DNA of 64,000 nucleotides from Daucus carota subsp. sativus (taxonomy: Eukaryota > Streptophyta > Magnoliopsida > Apiales > Apiaceae): the NCBI RefSeq assembly GCF_001625215.2, contig NC_030387.2, forward strand, positions 38,587,606-38,651,605, written 5' to 3'. Position 1 is the stretch's first letter. Every line of letters begins with the position of its first letter. Position numbers and translations under genes: made by a program. Of the stretch, positions 48,095 through 60,081 are shown piece by piece. The notes beneath the pieces are model-generated. The model worked only from the letters and a program-made list of their open reading frames with translations, made no database searches and was not told the DNA's origin.

Positions 48095-48102
48095 CTTAAA
48101 TA
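48095..48102 (-). promoter_or_regulatory. TATA-like box of the P450 gene
   Basis: TATTTAAG on the minus strand, about 67 bases before the ATG at 48028. Confidence 0.4.
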
Positions 48103-49702
48103 GAGTTCTCGACTAGCTGATACTTACTACATTACAAAAAAGTATTTCTGATATGAGAGGTCTTTAACTAAAAATTTATACGGTATAGTTAAAATACAAT
48201 TCATCTCATCATATTGACTAAATTTGTCAAATCTCTCGAGTGTTGGAACAAGAATATATATCAACATTCGACCGCTACACTCAATCGGAACAAAACATCT
48301 TAGAAAGGCAAAGTACATTGTAGCTAATCATTGTTCGGATTTTCATGAACACACGCTAACAACCACCTGGAATTCTATTGACTCCAATCTCATTAATAAT
48401 ATAACTCCTGCATGCACAAAAATCTACCCAAATAAAAAACTTCAGCTAAGTAAAAAGTAATTTTAGTACAGTAAATCTCTCGGGGATGCTTTAATATAGG
48501 GTGGCTGTACGAAGTATAAACTGATTCCTTTATCTTCTGTTCTGTTCTAGTGTTCTGTACCTTTCTGGAGATCATATTAACAACGATGGCTTACTAACTC
48601 ATTTTTAAAATTATAAATCTTGTCACCCAACATATACACATTAGCCTAAAAAAAGAAGCAGCAAGTTTAGCTTTAAAAGGAACGTAAATTTGTATTGTGT
48701 GTGTGCATGATTCGATTAGATTATAGCCAAGATGCTTTCCACTAATAGCCAGAAATAGAATAATTTTCTTTTGTTATTTCATACTCATGTATTTAAATAG
48801 ATCATAGCCAAGATGCTTTCTACTAATAGCCAGAATGGTCTTGTATTGCATAATGCATAAACTATTTCAACTCGATAGACATTTCCACAATTTCATTGGA
48901 TGTTTAATAGAATATTAAGAGTGACAAGTGTGATTTTGTTGGTATAAGTTTTGGCCGGTCCGAGTTTGATCTACCATGCAATTGTTTTCATCACCAGCTC
49001 ACCCCTCTATGTTCAGTTCCTATCAAAAAATATCAACAAATTCTTCCAAGATACACTCGTAGGATCGCGTTCAAAAGAACCAATGCTTAAAATATTGTAG
49101 AACACTGTATTTTTCATATAAGTGTTTTTTTATTATTTGACATGCAACCTTGCAGTTGAGTACGGATGAACAAGAATTATGAATTAAACAACTCTTTAAT
49201 TTTTTGAAATATAAATATATTCGATTAATTTAATTCTGTAGTAGTATAAAATGATGGTGCATGTTGCACCCTCTTTTTTCCGCGGGTTATATCTGGCCAG
49301 AATGAACTCAATTCATATTTTAAGAATTTATATTACAATTATTTGTTAGTACTCCATTTACCCCACAGGACAATTCCAGAAATATTCTCACTACACTTGG
49401 TCAGATATGATTCCCATCACAATATTCCCCAGGGGCGAACTACTAATAGACAAAACAAGAATATGACTATATACGGGCATAGGAACTGTTAAATTACAGT
49501 ATATATTATTTATATATTTTTATAAAATCAAATTAGTAAAGAAGTAAGGATTTTCAACCTCTCAAAATTAGTTTATAATTTATATGTTTGTGAAAAAAAG
49601 TAGAAATTAATTCGTAATTTCTTTTACAAAAATAAACAGTACAAGTAAATTGTAACTAAACATGCACTTAAATTGGTTAGATGGGCATGGGATGAAGCTT
49701 AA
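48103..49702. other. Intergenic AT-rich region
   Basis: P450 promoter side. A direct repeat of about 37 bp (TAGCCAAGATGCTTTC core) occurs at roughly 48719–48755 and 48802–48838. No gene or complete transposon recognised. Confidence 0.5.
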
Positions 49703-50053
49703 GAGCAAATCCAGGAGTGTTTTAGTTCATGTCTCAAATATAATATAAAATATTATGTCCTGTTAATTTAGGACATACTTTACTAACTTGAACTCCAACA
49801 ATGTGCCTTATTCTCACACTATGTTTAATATTTTATTATTAAAAACCTTCTTTCATCATTTAAGCATAATATAAAAGTAGAGAGAGAAAGAGAGTGTGAT
49901 AAGAATTTATAATAAAATATTGAATAGAGCAAAGTGAGATGTGCCCCCAAAAATAGGGTTTGGAGAGGTTGTCCTAGTGATATAAGGCATCACTAACACA
50001 TTGTTGGATCAAGTTTTTTAGTCAATTGCCCTAAATTATAACTTAGCACATGA
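49703..50053. mobile_element. Truncated Harbinger-like MITE (family B)
   Basis: Begins GAGCAAATCCAGGAGTG after TAA and closely follows the complete copy at 50170–50545, but stops before the right inverted end, at the edge of the family A element that starts at 50057. Confidence 0.7.
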
Positions 50054-50056
50054 TAA

Positions 50057-50808
50057 GAGCAAGTCCAACAGTGCCCTATAATAGTGTCTTAAGTTAAAAT
50101 CTAAGGCATTTGAGATAAAGATCTAATCCAACAATGTCTTAGTGGTGCCTTACAACACTGACACACTAAGAGCAAGTCCAAGAGTGTCCTAGTGAAAGCC
50201 CTAAATATAATATAAAATATCATGTCCTAGTGATTTAGGACATGTTTTATTAAATTGAACTCCAACAATGTGCCTTATTCTCACAATATGTATTATATTT
50301 TATTATTAAAAACTCTCTTTCATCATTAAAGCATAACATAAAAGTAAAGAGAGAAAGAGAGTGTTCATGAGAATTTATAATAAAAAATAGGATATTGCAA
50401 GGAGAGATGTGCCCCAAATATAGGGCTTGAGGAGTTTATCCTAGTGATATAAGGCATCACTAGGACACTGTTGGATCAAGTTTTTTCATCAATTGCCTTA
50501 AATTATAACTTAGGACATGATATAAGGCATCTCTTGGACTTGCTCTAATGTGACTTATTTATAAGGCACTACCACACTTGTTCTAAACCATTTTAATCCA
50601 TAAAATATTCACTTTCTCTCTCTTTTCACATCTTTTCATACTTGGCTGATATATAGTTGTATTCAAATATATTAATATTTTAATATTAAGACATAAAGAT
50701 AAGCCATATTGTTGGAATTGATGTATCTGTATAATGTCCTAAATCCTAGCACATTATATTTTATTATATATATATAGGGCTTCTACTAAGACACCGCTGG
50801 AATTGCTC
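50057..50808. mobile_element. Harbinger-like MITE (family A) split by a nested insertion
   Basis: Left end GAGCAAGTCCAACAGTG, right end CACCGCTGGAATTGCTC (50808), TAA at 50054–50056 and 50809–50811. Its two parts, 50057–50169 and 50549–50808, align with the uninterrupted relative at 17751–18124. Confidence 0.8.
50170..50545. mobile_element. Harbinger-like MITE (family B), complete, nested
   Basis: A 376-bp element with ends GAGCAAGTCCAAGAGTG and CTCTTGGACTTGCTC, flanked by TAA at 50167–50169 and 50546–50548. It is inserted into the family A element at 50057–50808. Confidence 0.85.
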
Positions 50809-51472
50809 TAAATTAGATACAGATTTTGAGAGAGTTTGGAGCTTCTTTCCGGAATTTAATTAAAATGATATTTCCTCAATGTCAAAATACATATATTTGA
50901 TTTGACTAGTCAACATGACTATACAAGAAAAGTTATATCAGGGAAAAATATATCCAATCTATTATAATTTTTTATTTTCTAAAATAATAAATAAATATCT
51001 TTTAGTATATAATGAAAGATCGATCAATTTTTGACTTCAACACCGAGGGAGTAAACAACAAAATTGACGTCCTACAACATTTTTATTATGTTCTCGTATT
51101 TCCGATCGGAAAACATGTAGTTGCTCTTAAGCATTGAAAACCATGTGATTAGCTAGTAGTTAACCGACAAAACACGAAACGTGATGAACAAGCGTCCCAT
51201 AAATGCAAACTCAAAATTATACTATCAAGAAGGTGTATATGTAATGTATCATCAATGACCAAACTCATCTATATAAACATCAGACGATGAGTAATTACTA
51301 GCTGCTCATTGTTCCCAAACTAGGCATATAATGCAATTCTAGACATGATTGAAAAAAAAAGTCTAAATATCCGGTAAAGAAACCGAAGAACTACTCAAAT
51401 GCTGAGGATAGAGACTGATATGAAGCGCGGTTTCTAGGTACATCACATCCTTGAATTATACACGATAACTTC
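50809..51472. other. Intergenic region downstream of the H+-ATPase gene
   Basis: The right-hand part should include the H+-ATPase 3' UTR. No further gene recognised. Confidence 0.5.
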
Positions 51473-54400
51473 TCAGACGGTGTATGATTGCTGAATTGTC
51501 TCGACGTCGATGCCTTTCATTCTTATCACTGATTCAACATGACCTTTCAGTGTGTTCATTTCTCTTAACCTGCAAAAAGTGCAAGGAAATCGACTGAGTA
51601 AACTAAACCTGCAATAACCACAATACCTTAGCAGTTGGCTAACATGGTCGCATATGATGTTGTAATGTTGTATCACGCAAATGATAATAATAGCACTCAT
51701 GATTCATGAATATGTGTCCTGGTTCATAAATAGTTACTTACTTGGCAATCTCTGCTCTTCTCTTGGCTTCCTCGGCCATCTGATTGAGCTCGGTAACATT
51801 GTTTCGCTCACCAAACATCTTAGTGTCGGGTACTTCAAGTCCATGAAGGGTTCTCTGCGCATGTGCCCATCTAAGCTCTCTTTGTTCCCTTCCAAAATCC
51901 TTCTGCCTGGTGAAGGCAATCTGTGACATGCCCAATATCGGATTAATTATAATACATACATAACAGTGGTGTTAATTCAAAAAAAAAAAAGAGGATAATT
52001 TTCATACCCTTCGTTCTAGAACAAGATCCCAGGCCCTTCCACTAATAGCATATCGAATAAAGAATTTTATAACATCAAGGGGGATGTAGAATATGATATT
52101 GTAAAGCCAAATTACACCAGCCCAACCCCATCCAATTCCTTCAATTGCAGCAAAACCCCAATTTGCATAAACCGCAATCAAAGTGGCAATCTATTTGCAA
52201 CAAAATAAAAAGATCATTAACTTTATCCAATCAGTTAAGAGAATATACAAGTACAATAGGATAATTTCCTCACCAGCTGAGCAACCGCAAAAGCACCAAC
52301 CAGCAACAAGCCAGGACGCTCAACAAATGACCAGCTCCGGGATCGTGTAACAAATATAAGAGCCTGACTAACAGTGCTCACTTGAAGATATATAGCTGAA
52401 GCAAGCTTTCGAGAAATTAATTTTGTCCTTTCAGGTGTATCAGAAGGCATTTCTTCAAGTGACGACACTCCAAAAGTACTCTGCCAGATCCCACAAATGC
52501 AGTTTTCATTAATATTGTAAGACTTTTACACTCCCTGAAGATATCTTAATAAGTAACAAAGATTAACAATGATCTCAGGAAAAATATTAGATCAGCTCTA
52601 GACATACACTAAGTGTTGGTATATATATGTGAAATAACATTGAAGACAGATTAACCGTGTTAAACAATTAACGCCTCATGCAATTGCAACATGGAAAAGA
52701 ACACCTACAAGTTACAAGTCCTTAAAATGAAGTTGCTAAAAGGATAAGATATTTGACAGAAAATGAAGGATATTTGACAGAAAAGGATATGAACCTGAAT
52801 TTTAATTTACATAGTAATGTGAAGGTGATTACATAACAACAAAAGAAACTATCCTGAAGACATAATTAAGTTGCTGGCAGTATAAGGAATTCAACAGAAA
52901 AGAAATGAAGATACATATCCAGATTTTGGTGCATTTAAAAAATATAAAGCCACTATCTAGAAGGCAATTTGGCTTACTGGAAAGAAGTCAGTTTTGTATG
53001 CAGCCCAAAAGAATATAACCGTCATCATAGCTAGGTAACTTCCAAGTATAATGCCTGTTGTGAAAATCTCAGCCAGCTTCCAGCTATCTGGCATAGGAGA
53101 TGGCTTCACCCTATCCTTAGAGATTGTCATGATGGTTCCTGAAATTAGATAGAAGCTCATATTAGGGACAGCATCTGGAAATTGTCCGCTGAAGAGTTTC
53201 AACTTAATAAGTGGTCTTTTAAAAGCGTGTTGAGATCTACTATATTTGCAAGTACTAAACTAAAAAGCCACTGGTGAAGCAAATAACTTGTCCCATGACA
53301 CAGTACTTATTAGTTTAATATCATACTCCAGAAGAACGAGTAAACGAGAAGAGATGGGGGCTTGAGAAGAGATGAGGTATTTATTTAAAATAGATGAAGA
53401 AAACTAACCATCATTGAGAATTGCAATGATTAGAACCATGAAAGGTGGAAAGTCAAATTTCCATATTAACGCCAGAAGCATAAAACCAAGCTGTTGAAAA
53501 AATTGCAGAATAAAAAGGAAATATAATTAGCTGTAATGCAGATAAAGGACTCAAATATTAACGTGACAATTCTTATAACCATATAATAACTCCCAGTGAC
53601 TTACCACTATACGTATTGTTATGGATACTGCATATATCTGTCCAATTTGAAAAAAACCCATTAAATATCCTCTTCAAAGGTTAATGGAAGTAACCTCAAA
53701 AGGACGGAAGGATTAATTAGAGAATTATTCAGATTAAACAACTTAATAAAAATGACCAAGAGAAATAATTACCGTATAATTTTTCATTCTCTGAAAGATT
53801 GCCCTACTGGTCAAAACGGCACTAATGATGACACTGAGCCCAGGTTCAGTAAGGACGATATCTGAAGCACTACGGGCTGCATCAGTTGCATCCGCCACAG
53901 CAATTCCGATGTCAGCTTTTTTAAGAGCAGGTGCATCATTAACTCCATCGCCAGTCATTCCGCAGATGTGTTTTCTAGCTTGCAAACGCTTTACTATCTC
54001 GTACTTGTGCTCTGAAATCATGGCCATAAACAGATAAGTCATAAGCAGGGGTTTGCGACCAGCAATATCTTTACATGTATTATGCACAGAAGGTATAAAA
54101 ACAATTTAATAAAAAAAAACAGTCCATACCAGGAAAAACACCAGCAAAACCATCTGCTTTCTCTATGAGTTCGTCAACTGGTAAAGCAACAATTGACTCG
54201 TCCTTGTTCTGCCCTAACAAAGCAGAAGAGGGATACATGTTGGTTCCCATTCCTAAGCGGCGCCCAGTTTCTTTTCCTATTGCCAGCTGATCACCTGATA
54301 CAAGTCACAAGTTCAGCATCTGATAATGGACACTGGACCCTATTAGGAATGCTCAGGGCTGTTTGGATCATGAAATATCAACCCGTTTAATATGAATGAA

Positions 54401-57400
54401 ATGAACTTTTAATGCATTTTTGTTTACTGAAATGTCATTCTTCTCTCATTACTCCTGTTAAAATCCCATAATTCACACGGCTCCTTATAGTCTATATAAT
54501 ATGACATCAAGTAAAATGCAAAAGCAGGTTCCTGCCAACAGTAACTGGGAAAAAATGAAATTAGTCCCAATATTCCTGGAATTTATATGTAGTAATAAAA
54601 TTTAATAAATAATAAGAAATATATTATCGCTGCCTTGTAAAGAATTAAGACTGACTAGGGTATATGAGTGACACATCCCATCAACATTCTCTCTCTCTCT
54701 CTCGAGCCAATAATCATACATGGGAAGTATACTCCAAAGGTTTATAGTGTCTCTATCATCTTCAGTTTCTAAAGCTGAGAACAATATCTTGATAGATAGT
54801 TGATTTACAAGTAAAACAGATTTTCCAAATTTAGCATTGTTTCCGTAGCAATAGGAAAAGGCTCATGTCGGCTGATACTTTTGGGTCGCAATATATTGCA
54901 GTATCATTATTTTGTTAGTCAACTTTCTTAAGAGGCAAACATTTCTACACTATTTCCCCAGTCAATCACTTAGAATTTAGAACTAGTAAACTAAATTGAA
55001 AAGAAAAGAAATAATGCACCTGTGATCATTTTAACATTTACGCCAAGGTTCAAGGCCCTCCTTATTGTCTCTGCACTGTCATGCCTGGGTGGATCAAAGA
55101 GAGGCAGGAGACCTATAAACTGCCAAGGGCCTCCAGCACTTTCTTTTCTTCCCTCCGGAACTTCCTGCATAGAAAATGACAAAATGTCTAATTGTAGTGC
55201 ATCATAGAAAAATAGAAGTTATTTCATTTTTAAAAATATCGGGGAGTGTAAACTTTGAAAGAATAACAACTTACCTGGTATGCTACCGCAAGTGACCGCA
55301 AACCCCGGTCTGCAAATTTGTCAATTATAGAATGGACCCGGCGGTCTATATCTGATTTATTGTGCGCAAGATTTAGAATCTACCACCATATTGAAAGAAA
55401 AAGATTATGTTAATTGATTGTCAGATAAGATATGGTATTGCAAAATCTTATGCATTGGTACCTGCTCTGGAGCCCCTTTGCTAACTCGATGCATTTTACC
55501 ATCTCTGTCAAGATAAGTTAAAGCAGTACGCTTATCAGTTGGATTGAAAGGAAGGAAGTGTATTTCCTGAATGCCAGCACGTGCCTGTCGATGACATTTC
55601 ACAGCAACAAAGCAAGTTAAGCTAACACCGGTGACCATAAGACAAGTACAAGAAATATCTGGTTCATCATATCACCTCCTTCGGGTCAGCCAGCATCCCA
55701 ACTATGGCTGTATCTATTGCGTCCTGGTTTTCTGTTCTTGACGCTCGAGCTGCCATAAGAACAACAGTATCTGCATCTACTCCTTTTGCAAATACCTAAA
55801 GGATTTGAACAAAGGACAGTAAAGACAAGTGCTACTTTTTCACTTGTATAAGGAAACCAATTAAACGGCAGGGATTTAGTTCGTCAAATTACCTCAATAA
55901 GGTTTTTGTCAACGGTGAGCTTGTTTAACGTCAAAGTTCCAGTTTTGTCACTGCAAAGCACATCCATACCAGCCATCTCTTCTATTGCTGTCATTCTTTT
56001 TGTTATGGCTCCCTAAAAATATAAAGATGTCATTTCACGCACCGCATTACAAACTACATAAATCAAAGTAAACAAAGAAAGTAATAGCTAACCTGTTGAG
56101 CCAATCTGTGAGCACCGATGGCCATTGTTACTGATAAAACTGTGGGCATAGCGATTGGAATTCCTCCAATAAGAAGCACAAGAAGATTGTCAATCCCAGG
56201 GCGATACTTTCGGTCTTGGATCGGATATTGCACAATAATCTCTATAACCATCCCCACAGCAATAGAGCATATACAAAAATTACCAATAGCAGTCAACACC
56301 TATTCAATACAAAACAATGTTACATCAGAACTTACTCCGACAAGGGATTATGTAAATCAAGTATAGAGACACCAATTGTAATTACTTGCCTTCTGAAAGT
56401 GGCCCACTTGATTAGTAGAATCAACAAGGTAAGCGGCTTTTCCAAAGAAGGTGTGAACCCCAGTGGCAATGACTACAGCATCAATTTCCCCCTGTTTGCA
56501 TGTGGAACCCGAGTACACTCCATCCCCAGGCCCTTTTGTTACAGGAAGAGATTCACCGGTCAAAGATGACTGCAAAGTGTTGTTGAATGAGTGCGTTAGC
56601 AGCTGTACTAAAACATTTCATAAAAACAGAATGCTAATTATAATTTAGTGCTAACAGGAGACCGACCTGATCAATTTTCAAAGGATCACCATCAAGTAAA
56701 CGAGCATCTGCAGGAACAATATCTCCAAGTTTAATGCTGATTATATCCCCAGGCACCAAGACAGCAGCATCTTCTTCATTCCACTTTCCATCTCTGAAAA
56801 CCTTTATTACAAATAAAATTAACAACAGAAATATATTAAATAGAAAATGATTCTAATATGTTGAAAGAAATTATGGTGAGTTGTCTTATAGCCAAAATTC
56901 AGGGAAAAATTGTTATACTGCTATATATGTTGCTAAAGATGTTAAAAAACATTTGACACCATATTTTAAACTTTATTAACGTAAGCCATTGACATTATGC
57001 TTATAGCTTTACATGCCAGCTAATCATGGGAAAAAGTTACTTTCCCCCTTCTCTTCCCCTTGAATGTATAGACCAAACATGTTACATGTTATTACACCAA
57101 ATTCAGGTATTTTGAATTCTTATGTTATACCTTGGCTTTTGGAGCGAGACGAGCCATGAGGGCTGCAGCTGCATTGCCTGCATTGTTCTCCTCTATAAAA
57201 CTTATTGTTGAGTTTATCACAAGCAGCGTAATGATACCTACAAAATCTTGCCAATCAGGGGCCTTCCCCTGCACGAGACAATAGATACAGTCAGTGAAAT
57301 TTAAATACATAATGATAACTCTGCACAAGTAAGTATTAGATGAATGAAAAAACACGGTCTTACGCCTCCATTAGCAAGGGCAATCGCCATGATTGCAGCA

Positions 57401-58239
57401 GCTTCCATGACCCATGACAGGGGGTTCCACATAAAACCCAGAAACTTGAGGAATTTACTCTCCTGCAAATCCCGAGGGAGTAGAACAACATCATATACAA
57501 GATATAACATCAAACACGGACAAACATTAAATCACACACACGTATTCCACGAAGGACCAACACTAGAAGCTGAAAAGGCTTAATTGAACCAAGTCAGGCA
57601 CACGAACAAAGATTTTTAAGATACCCGGAACTCAAAAAACATTATCATTGATATTATAGGCCAGCCAGGGTTGAAATTTTTTACTGAATATTGAGGACCA
57701 TTCAATACCTAATTTTTCCTTTTCCTTTTGATTTTCAAAAACACGATTTTTATAGTATAATCCAACATATTTCACCCAAAAAACATAACAGATCAAAAAC
57801 AAGCAAACCATCATCAAAATTCCAGCTAACTAACAGAACATAATCAAACAAACATACAAAAACATCAAAATTCAGATACATAGAGACGGTAACAAGAGGC
57901 CACCTCTTTCTCCTCAAGCTTGTTATAACCAAAGATGGCCAGTCTTTCCTCAGCAGCAGTAGTAGTAAGCCCATCTCTGCTACATCTCAAATTCTCAAAT
58001 ACTTCCTCAATAGGTATGCTTTCCTGCATAATCAACACGACAAAAATCAACCCACATAACAAAAACCACCAATAATCTTCAAGAATCAACCCAGACAGCA
58101 AAAAAAATAAAAAATCACTAGCCCACGTGCTAAAACACAAAAATAAAACGACCCAGATGATCAAAACATGAAGAAATTTTTTTACCAAATCAACGGTTTC
58201 TTTGAGGACAGCTTCAAGAACTTCAGGTTTTTCTGCCAT
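51473..58239 (-). CDS. AHA11: Plasma-membrane H+-ATPase (P3A), AHA11-like, 21 exons
   Basis: Pumps protons out of the cell with ATP, energising transport. Exons on the minus strand: 58239–58186, 58023–57904, 57462–57364, 57268–57131, 56801–56667, 56569–56390, 56299–56093, 56012–55893, 55795–55676, 55584–55462, 55379–55275, 55164–55020, 54294–54130, 54011–53773, 53637–53605, 53490–53409, 53138–52978, 52480–52274, 52190–52008, 51920–51742, 51569–51473; 963 residues. Signatures: TGES in the actuator domain, IPIAMPTVL in helix 4, [12 protein letters not shown] with phosphorylated Asp 333, KGAPEQ in the nucleotide domain, [18 protein letters not shown] in the hinge, and the C-terminal regulatory domain ending QQSYTV, whose penultimate Thr is the 14-3-3 switch in this family. 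The N-terminus [12 protein letters not shown] points to the AHA4/AHA11 branch. Intron 6 is GC–AG. Confidence 0.96.
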
Positions 58240-58302
58240 CTTTTTTTCTTAACCCCAGGTAACTCCCTGCCTATCTCTTTGAATACCCTTTAGCTTATGT
58301 AT

Positions 58303-58311
58303 GTATATATA
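58303..58311 (-). promoter_or_regulatory. Putative TATA box of the H+-ATPase gene
   Basis: TATATATAC on the minus strand, 64 bases before the start codon at 58239. Confidence 0.4.
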
Positions 58312-58654
58312 CAAGTGTGTATGTATAGCTGTAGCTGACACCAAATCAATGTCAGAAGCTGTCAAATCATTAAAACCAGAAATAAGGAAAATTCAAACTT
58401 TTTGTTTACCTTTTATTTTTCTTGCTAATGTGTGTGCGGAGAAATGAGAAATTAGAGTTAAGTAACGGTCACACTTCACGTTTTCACATTCCTTGCATTT
58501 TCCTCTTCGTCTACCAACACATGAGAATTTATACAATTTTACTTGAGTAATTTTTTTTTCTACAGGCTGTATATTTAGCAGGATTCATAATTACTTAGGA
58601 ATCAACTATTACTTGTGTATTTATTATGAAACTGAAAAATACAATGTTTTGATA

Positions 58655-58838
58655 CTCCATCCATCTCATTTAACAGTTTTTTTAGAATTTAGTTGTTGTT
58701 TCAAAATAAGTGAATTTTTCTTGTTTTCATATATGGTAGGTGAATTTCAATTTTACCCCTCATTAATGCAGCTTATTAATGTAAAAATCAGTTTATGTGC
58801 ATCTCTCTAAAAAAGCAGTTAAAATAGGACAGAAGGAG
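58655..58838. mobile_element. Diverged Stowaway-like MITE
   Basis: Ends CTCCATCCATCTCATTTAAC and GTTAAAATAGGACAGAAGGAG (last base 58838), with TA on each side (58653–58654 and 58839–58840). Confidence 0.6.
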
Positions 58839-58893
58839 TAATAAATATAACAAGATATGTAATTTTATTACAATATTTACGTGTATATACATA

Positions 58894-60081
58894 TCTATAC
58901 AATATTATTAAAACCGAAACACTAAAAGTTTGGTCAGTATTTGGGCCGAGACCTATTTATATAATCAAGCATCTTTTTAACTAAAATTATCATCTTTTTT
59001 ATATTTTATAACTAAAAAAACTCAATTCTCTAAAAATAATATTGAACAACATGGCAATTACCCTTTCTAACTAAAACACATTATCTTATTCACACTCCAA
59101 AATAAAAACCGATTTTTCTAAACATAGCACATGGAACATACGTATGACAATATTATTATTATATATCTATACTATATTATTAAAAAGTAAAACATTAGTC
59201 GATACATGGGCCGAAATACGACATATATATATAACCAGTTATTCTTTTTAACTAATATAAAATATCTTTTTTATATTTTCTAACTAAAATAACTCAATCT
59301 TCTAAAATAACATAGAGGAACATAGTAATTATTTTTCTAACTAAGACACATTATCTTTTTTAATCTTCTAACTTAAAAAGACACATCTTCTACAATAACA
59401 CCGGCGACACATACATAAAACTATAATATTATTATATATTATTATTAATAAATAGCCGGTGATATTTTTCAATTAAAATACATTAATATTATTTTTTAAC
59501 ACTCTAATGGTCTCACTTTAAAAGTAATATTATAAATTTATAATATACTTATATTATTATATCACTAAAGCTGAAATAGGAAAAGTTCAGATGGTTGGTT
59601 GGTCGAGTTTAGCGAGCCGGTTTGTATTCGACATCGGAGCTCTTTAATTTATAACATATTATAATATATTTTTTATTTTCAATTAAACTAAAATATTATA
59701 AATTAGATCAGTATGATGGATCGATATTTGGATTTACGCATCTCTTTAAGTTATAATATATTATATATAATATTATTAATCATTAATAATGAAATATTGA
59801 TTGACTTATATATATCTGGGTTTATAGGTCTTCTTAAATTATAACATATAAAAAATATTTTTAACATCCGCATTAAAATATATATGTTCGACGTGATTTT
59901 TAGTTAGTTATTTGACAGACTTAACTACCAAGAATTTATTCAGCTGTTAAATAAAAAATTTATTTAATCATATTATTCTATCATAATTTTATTTTCAAAA
60001 TAAAATTAGTTAAATTTAGAATATATACAATAAAATAACAAATATTAAAACCGCCCGTGCGTTGCACGTGTTATAAGCTAA
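58894..60081 (+). mobile_element. Non-autonomous Helitron, second copy
   Basis: Starts TCTATACAATATTATTAAAA after an A (58893). It ends with a hairpin (GTGC-GTT-GCAC within CCGCCCGTGCGTTGCACGTG), then TTATAAG and CTAA before a T (60082). Left and right ends match the Helitron at 5377–6575. A second left-end motif at 59166 suggests nesting or an internal start. No protein-coding capacity seen. Confidence 0.8.
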
